This document shows positions 60,671 through 64,000 of a stretch of 64,000 bases of DNA, in pieces. This DNA comes from Pohlia nutans. Taxonomy: Eukaryota; Streptophyta; Bryopsida; Bryales; Mniaceae. The notes under the pieces were generated by a model, which worked only from the letters and a program-made list of their open reading frames with translations, ran no database searches and was not told the origin of the DNA. Numbering within the stretch: position 1 is the stretch's first letter; each line of letters begins with the position of its first letter. Made by a program: the position numbers and the translations under genes. The stretch spans positions 5,644,501-5,708,500 of the forward strand of contig CM040101.1 of NCBI GenBank assembly GCA_022496805.1, written 5' to 3'.

Positions 60671-61470
60671 CTTTACAGCCCACGCAACCACAATGTGGTT
60701 GTAGAGTGATGTTTTTGGAACCTACCGTAAGATCTATTTTAAACCAAGCATCAATGTTTGAAGTCCAAATGTGGTGATTCATCTCACTCACACACATCAA
60801 AAATAAAATTTTGATTTGGAGTTGTGAAGCTATCAAAACACCTATTTACAAAACACCAAAATACTGCAAATACCTCAAAATACATCAAATACTTACAAAT
60901 ACAACACATGTACTTTGCGGTCTTTTTCGGATTTGGAAGTTTGTTATCTTCTTTTATTTTTTGAATTGTGTTCTCTTGTTCATGTTCCATTAGTGTATGT
61001 ATTCCGATCTTGACCAATGTACCAATTCCTTTGATATTTTAACGTATAAATTTTGTCCTAAACCATATATGGATAAGTCACTCTCACTTATAAAATTCAC
61101 AATAATTATGTGTGAGTCTGTTCTTGACGTGAAAGATTGCAATGGAGAGGTGTTGATATAGGTCATTGTTGAGCATCTTCACTTTCATTTTTGAAATTCT
61201 AACCCAAATTCTATTTAACTTTGAAGTCACACACCCTCCAAAATCTTGTTTTTGAGTGTACATTATACAATCCAAAGACACACTATGATCTTCCAATCCA
61301 ACGGTCCGATCTTACCAAGGTTTAGCCGATACTTGTTTGGTTAAGCTATGTTTGTATCTATATAGTTGAATACTATTAATAGTATCCCTAATTTCAACAG
61401 AGAAAGTTTAAAAAAAAGAAATCACAAAAAATCTATGGTTTCTCCATAACATGGTTGGACGGTAAAGAGT
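60671..61470 (+). mobile_element. TTAA-type transposon, family C, degraded
   Basis: Similar to 22461-23567 through AATACTTACAAATACAACA and GTTTGTTATCTT. The left end is CCTTTACAGCCCACGC with decayed TTAA; the right end is GGACGGTAAAGAG next to TTAA (61471-61474). Confidence 0.6.
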
Positions 61471-61474
61471 TAAG

Positions 61475-61778
61475 AGCATCTCCAACGAGGCTCACTTAGG
61501 GTTTGACACACTCCAAAAGTGTATGAAAAATGCAAAGGGCCTTTCAAAAAAACCTCTTGACCCTTTATCCTAGCGTGTGTGATAGATGACACTACAAAAC
61601 TAAATTTAGTTGACCTTATCCCACATTCTACTTATGATTGGTCCATTGATTATTTAATGTACACTTTTGATGTTTGAGAGTATTTTATAGTGGGGAACTT
61701 TAAGTTGAAAGGCTCTTCAAATATAGATGAGTAATTTTAGCGAATCATTTAACGTGCATAGTTGGAGATGCTTTAAAC
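61475..61778. mobile_element. MITE-like element with GAGCATCTCCAAC ends
   Basis: Starts GAGCATCTCCAACGAGG; the right end, reversed, is AAAGCATCTCCAACTATG. Related in its ends to 20271-20608; about 32690-32880 resembles its interior (GTTGACT, CCAATC blocks). Confidence 0.5.
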
Positions 61779-61871
61779 CCTAATCCATAGAGAGTACTAT
61801 ATGATTGGTTGTGCAATTAATTAAATTTTGACAAACAATGTGATCCTATTTGAAGATGATGTGGAAATTAA

Positions 61872-62451
61872 CTACTAAACGTAACAGCGTCCAGAAATTG
61901 GACGACTAACAGATTCAAATGTACTCCACGTTCTCATCAATGCTTGGATGAAAGTCATCCAATTTTTTGGAGATACTTCACCAAGTTGTTGTCCTATCTA
62001 ACGGTTGGATTTAGTCATACTTGATTACATATCTTCCTAAAATTACAAATGTAGAAGTATGTCAAGTCGTTGACCAAGCCAAAATTGCATTGACTGTAGT
62101 TCAAAAGTGGCCTTGCAAAAATGAGGTCATAGATTTAAAGCACACAAAAATTTCAAAGAATCACCACGTTTAAAAGTATCTCATTTCAAACTCATTTCAA
62201 CAAATTTTACTCAAAAAATATTAAAATTTTGTTTGTAATCAAATTTAGAAGGAATTTTTAATTTTAACTTTCAAATTTTATAATTAAATATTAATGATAG
62301 TATTGGTGAATCAAATTGTATAGATAGAATCTAAAATTCAAAATCTAGAACTTTCATTTGTATATCAATTCCAAAATATTCTTCTAAATGGGAGTTTATA
62401 ATAATTTTTCTCAAATTGCCAATTCCATGGACACCCTGGTACGTTTAGGGG
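61872..62451. mobile_element. TTAA-type small transposon, family L
   Basis: 580 bases between TTAA (61868-61871) and TTAA (62452-62455), with ends CTACTAAACGTAACAGCG and, reversed, CCCCTAAACGTACCAGGG. Distantly like family A inside. Confidence 0.65.
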
Positions 62452-62646
62452 TTAAATTTCGACAGTGAAGTCTAGAGTCTAAGATACTGCTATATAAAAT
62501 ATTTTCTTTTCTTCATTTCAAAGACCTTCAAGTAATGTCATTTCCACATTTCCGTGGATTTTCATTTCCATGGATACTAAGCTAGAAATTGATATGTAGT
62601 TGAATAATTTATAAAATTTGTAAACTCACAAACCTAAACCGTAATG

Positions 62647-62868
62647 TCCTTAACCTCTAAATGTCTAAACATAGCAAGTACAATATGGTGCATTTTGGTT
62701 GTATTTGGAATGTATCCACACTTTTAATGGATTTAAGTTCAAAAGAGAAGTTGGAATTTAGATTAATGCAATTGTAACGAGCTATTGAGATTCTAATTTA
62801 AAGGTTCTTGTTTGTAGCAAATGCCAATTATATGGCAACGTATCTACTATCTATAGTCTAGATATGTG
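62647..62868. mobile_element. TTAA-type small transposon, family E, degraded
   Basis: Begins TTAA-CCTCTAAATGTC and shares ATTTTGGTTGTATTTGGAAT, ATCCACACTTTTAATGG and the TAGCAAATGCCAAT block with 33173-33397. The right end is decayed. Confidence 0.6.
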
Positions 62869-63872
62869 GAACCACAAAACTGGATGGAAAAAATAACAAC
62901 TCATGACATTGGCAAAAGGTTGTGTTTGAAATCTACTACTTGAAATGGATACAAGATTTAAAATTTGTTTTGTTTTAAGTAACCCTAAAAGTCCAAGGGG
63001 TATTAGACAAAACTTAGATGTCTTACAGTATGTGCCTTTCATATGTTTGATGAAGTTTGGTTCAATAGAAAAATGTAGGGCATCATCTCTATAAATTATC
63101 CATATGGTCAAACTTCCATTAAAACTTTAGATATTTTTTTAATGAATTTAAAAGTTATAACCTTTGAAAAATTATATAAATTATAATTTTCAATTTGAGA
63201 GTTAAAAAATTAGCATGATCAGTTAGAATTGGTTAATCTATAGTAAACATAAAAAACCCAAGAAATGATAGAGGGAACATCGTTATTTTTTCCAAATAGC
63301 AGATTTTGTAACACTAAGACAATGTTGAAGTGATCCACTTTGAAAAATTCTCCTTGGTGGAGTTTAATTTCGATTGACATAATTCAAATGGGTAGTTGCA
63401 CGTTATGGTGTGTTGTTTGGCAACCTGCAGACTACGCACATGAGTGAAGACTATGTTGAACGGTGGGTTAAAAAAGTAAAAGGCAATTTACTTTCGTAGT
63501 AAATAGGGTTTCCTCTTTTGTACATCCGATTGTACAGTCCACCATCCCGTGTTATGTGCTTCGACTCCAAGTTGTGTTGCGACGTGTTCTCTATTTCTAT
63601 TCAAAGTTGCCTTGTGACATGTTCTGTGTTTTCGACTCAAAGTTGCGTTGTGTTCCGATTTTCATGTGCTACGATGGAGAAATCTTCGTGAACTATGTTG
63701 GAGGTAATCGCCAGTTTTATCGCGACGGAGGGCGGCTCAGTTGTTCTGCATCTTCTCACTCTATGGCGGCCATCGTCCGAGGGTGCTTTTTCTTATTGTG
63801 CAACACTTGTTGTTTTGAGACTGTTTTCCCATTTCCTCTGTTTCACAATGTTTTCTACGGCCATGACAACTT
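62869..63872. other. Intergenic DNA and upstream region of the right-edge gene
   Basis: No gene seen up to about 63500. From there the sequence becomes less AT-rich, with CGACTC(A/C)AAGTTG repeated three times at 63562-63645, perhaps 5' UTR of the next gene. Confidence 0.35.
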
Positions 63873-64000
63873 ATGAGTGGTATACTGGGAATCATGTTCG
63901 TCACCCTGCACGCGGATCTCGTGGACGTGGTGTCGGAGAGTGTTCTCGCCAACCTCAGCGACAGACTATACACGCGGCCTCCTTCGCAGCTGGAAAATAA
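63873..64000 (+). CDS. N-terminus of an unidentified gene, cut by the window edge
   Basis: ATG at 63873 opens a frame reading MSGILGIMFVTLHADLVDVV, then SESVLANLSDRLYTRPPSQLEN to the edge. GC content and codon use look coding, and this frame fits better than the overlapping one from 63695. The product is not recognised. The true start could lie further upstream if an intron is present. Confidence 0.4.
   Translation, partial: MSGILGIMFVTLHADLVDVVSESVLANLSDRLYTRPPSQLEN

Noticed and set aside
6240..63500. CRISPR array, riboswitch or bacterial operon in the repeat-rich DNA
   Set aside because: The repeats are dispersed transposons without regular spacers, and the spliced genes show this is a nuclear plant genome.
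63695..64000. 101-codon frame with hydrophobic stretch at the right edge
   Set aside because: The overlapping frame from ATG 63873 has a more protein-like sequence; the hydrophobic part of the longer frame falls in probable 5' UTR.

Overview
The window is nuclear DNA of a land plant. It carries spliced genes with GT-AG introns, AT-rich intergenic DNA, heptamer blocks of the plant telomere type (TTTAGGG), and plant-specific genes: a fused biotin synthesis gene (BIO3-BIO1), an RLF-type cytochrome b5 gene and an ankyrin-PGG gene. Two large genes fuse a helical domain, a protein kinase and a SERAC1-like esterase. Kinase and alpha/beta-hydrolase modules are known as N-terminal domains of bryophyte NLR receptors, so a bryophyte or another non-seed plant is my best guess. 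I could not test this.

Layout. 1-5.6 kb (+): kinase-esterase gene 1, cut at its 5' end, with a tandem array in its last intron made of repeated copies of its own penultimate exon end. 5.6-13 kb: AT-rich DNA with transposon relics. 13.0-17.3 kb (-): kinase-esterase gene 2, complete, about 888 codons and convergent with gene 1. 18.9-27.4 kb: a dense, partly nested field of small non-autonomous transposons. 27.7-29.8 kb (-): a plant protein of unknown function with a C-terminal membrane anchor. 30.3-30.9 kb: a long foldback. 32.1-33.7 kb: an inverted copy of the end of the RLF gene. 35.9-36.7 kb (-): a membrane protein like EI24/RRT8, divergent from RLF (37.8-39.2 kb, +). 40.1-42.8 kb: more small transposons. 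43.4-46.5 kb (-): an ankyrin-PGG gene with three in-frame stops. 47.6 kb: an RNA polymerase III subunit fragment. 48.3-49.1 kb (+): a zinc-ribbon protein. 52.4-58.7 kb (-): BIO3-BIO1 in 16 exons, with one in-frame TGA in the BIO3 half. 60.7-62.9 kb: more small transposons. 63.9 kb to the edge: the start of another gene.

Three results stand out. (1) The helical domain + kinase + esterase fusion occurs as a convergent pair, and pieces of a gene 2-like copy are pasted into an intron of gene 1. (2) Most intergenic repeats are bounded by TTAA followed by CCCYTAAA-like inverted ends. A duplicated segment gives an empty-site comparison showing TTAA duplication, a piggyBac-like signature that I do not expect in land plants. 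(3) Premature stops in an otherwise clean frame interrupt both the ankyrin gene and BIO3. Exon joins were derived by hand from reading phase and splice motifs; no alignment or expression data were available.
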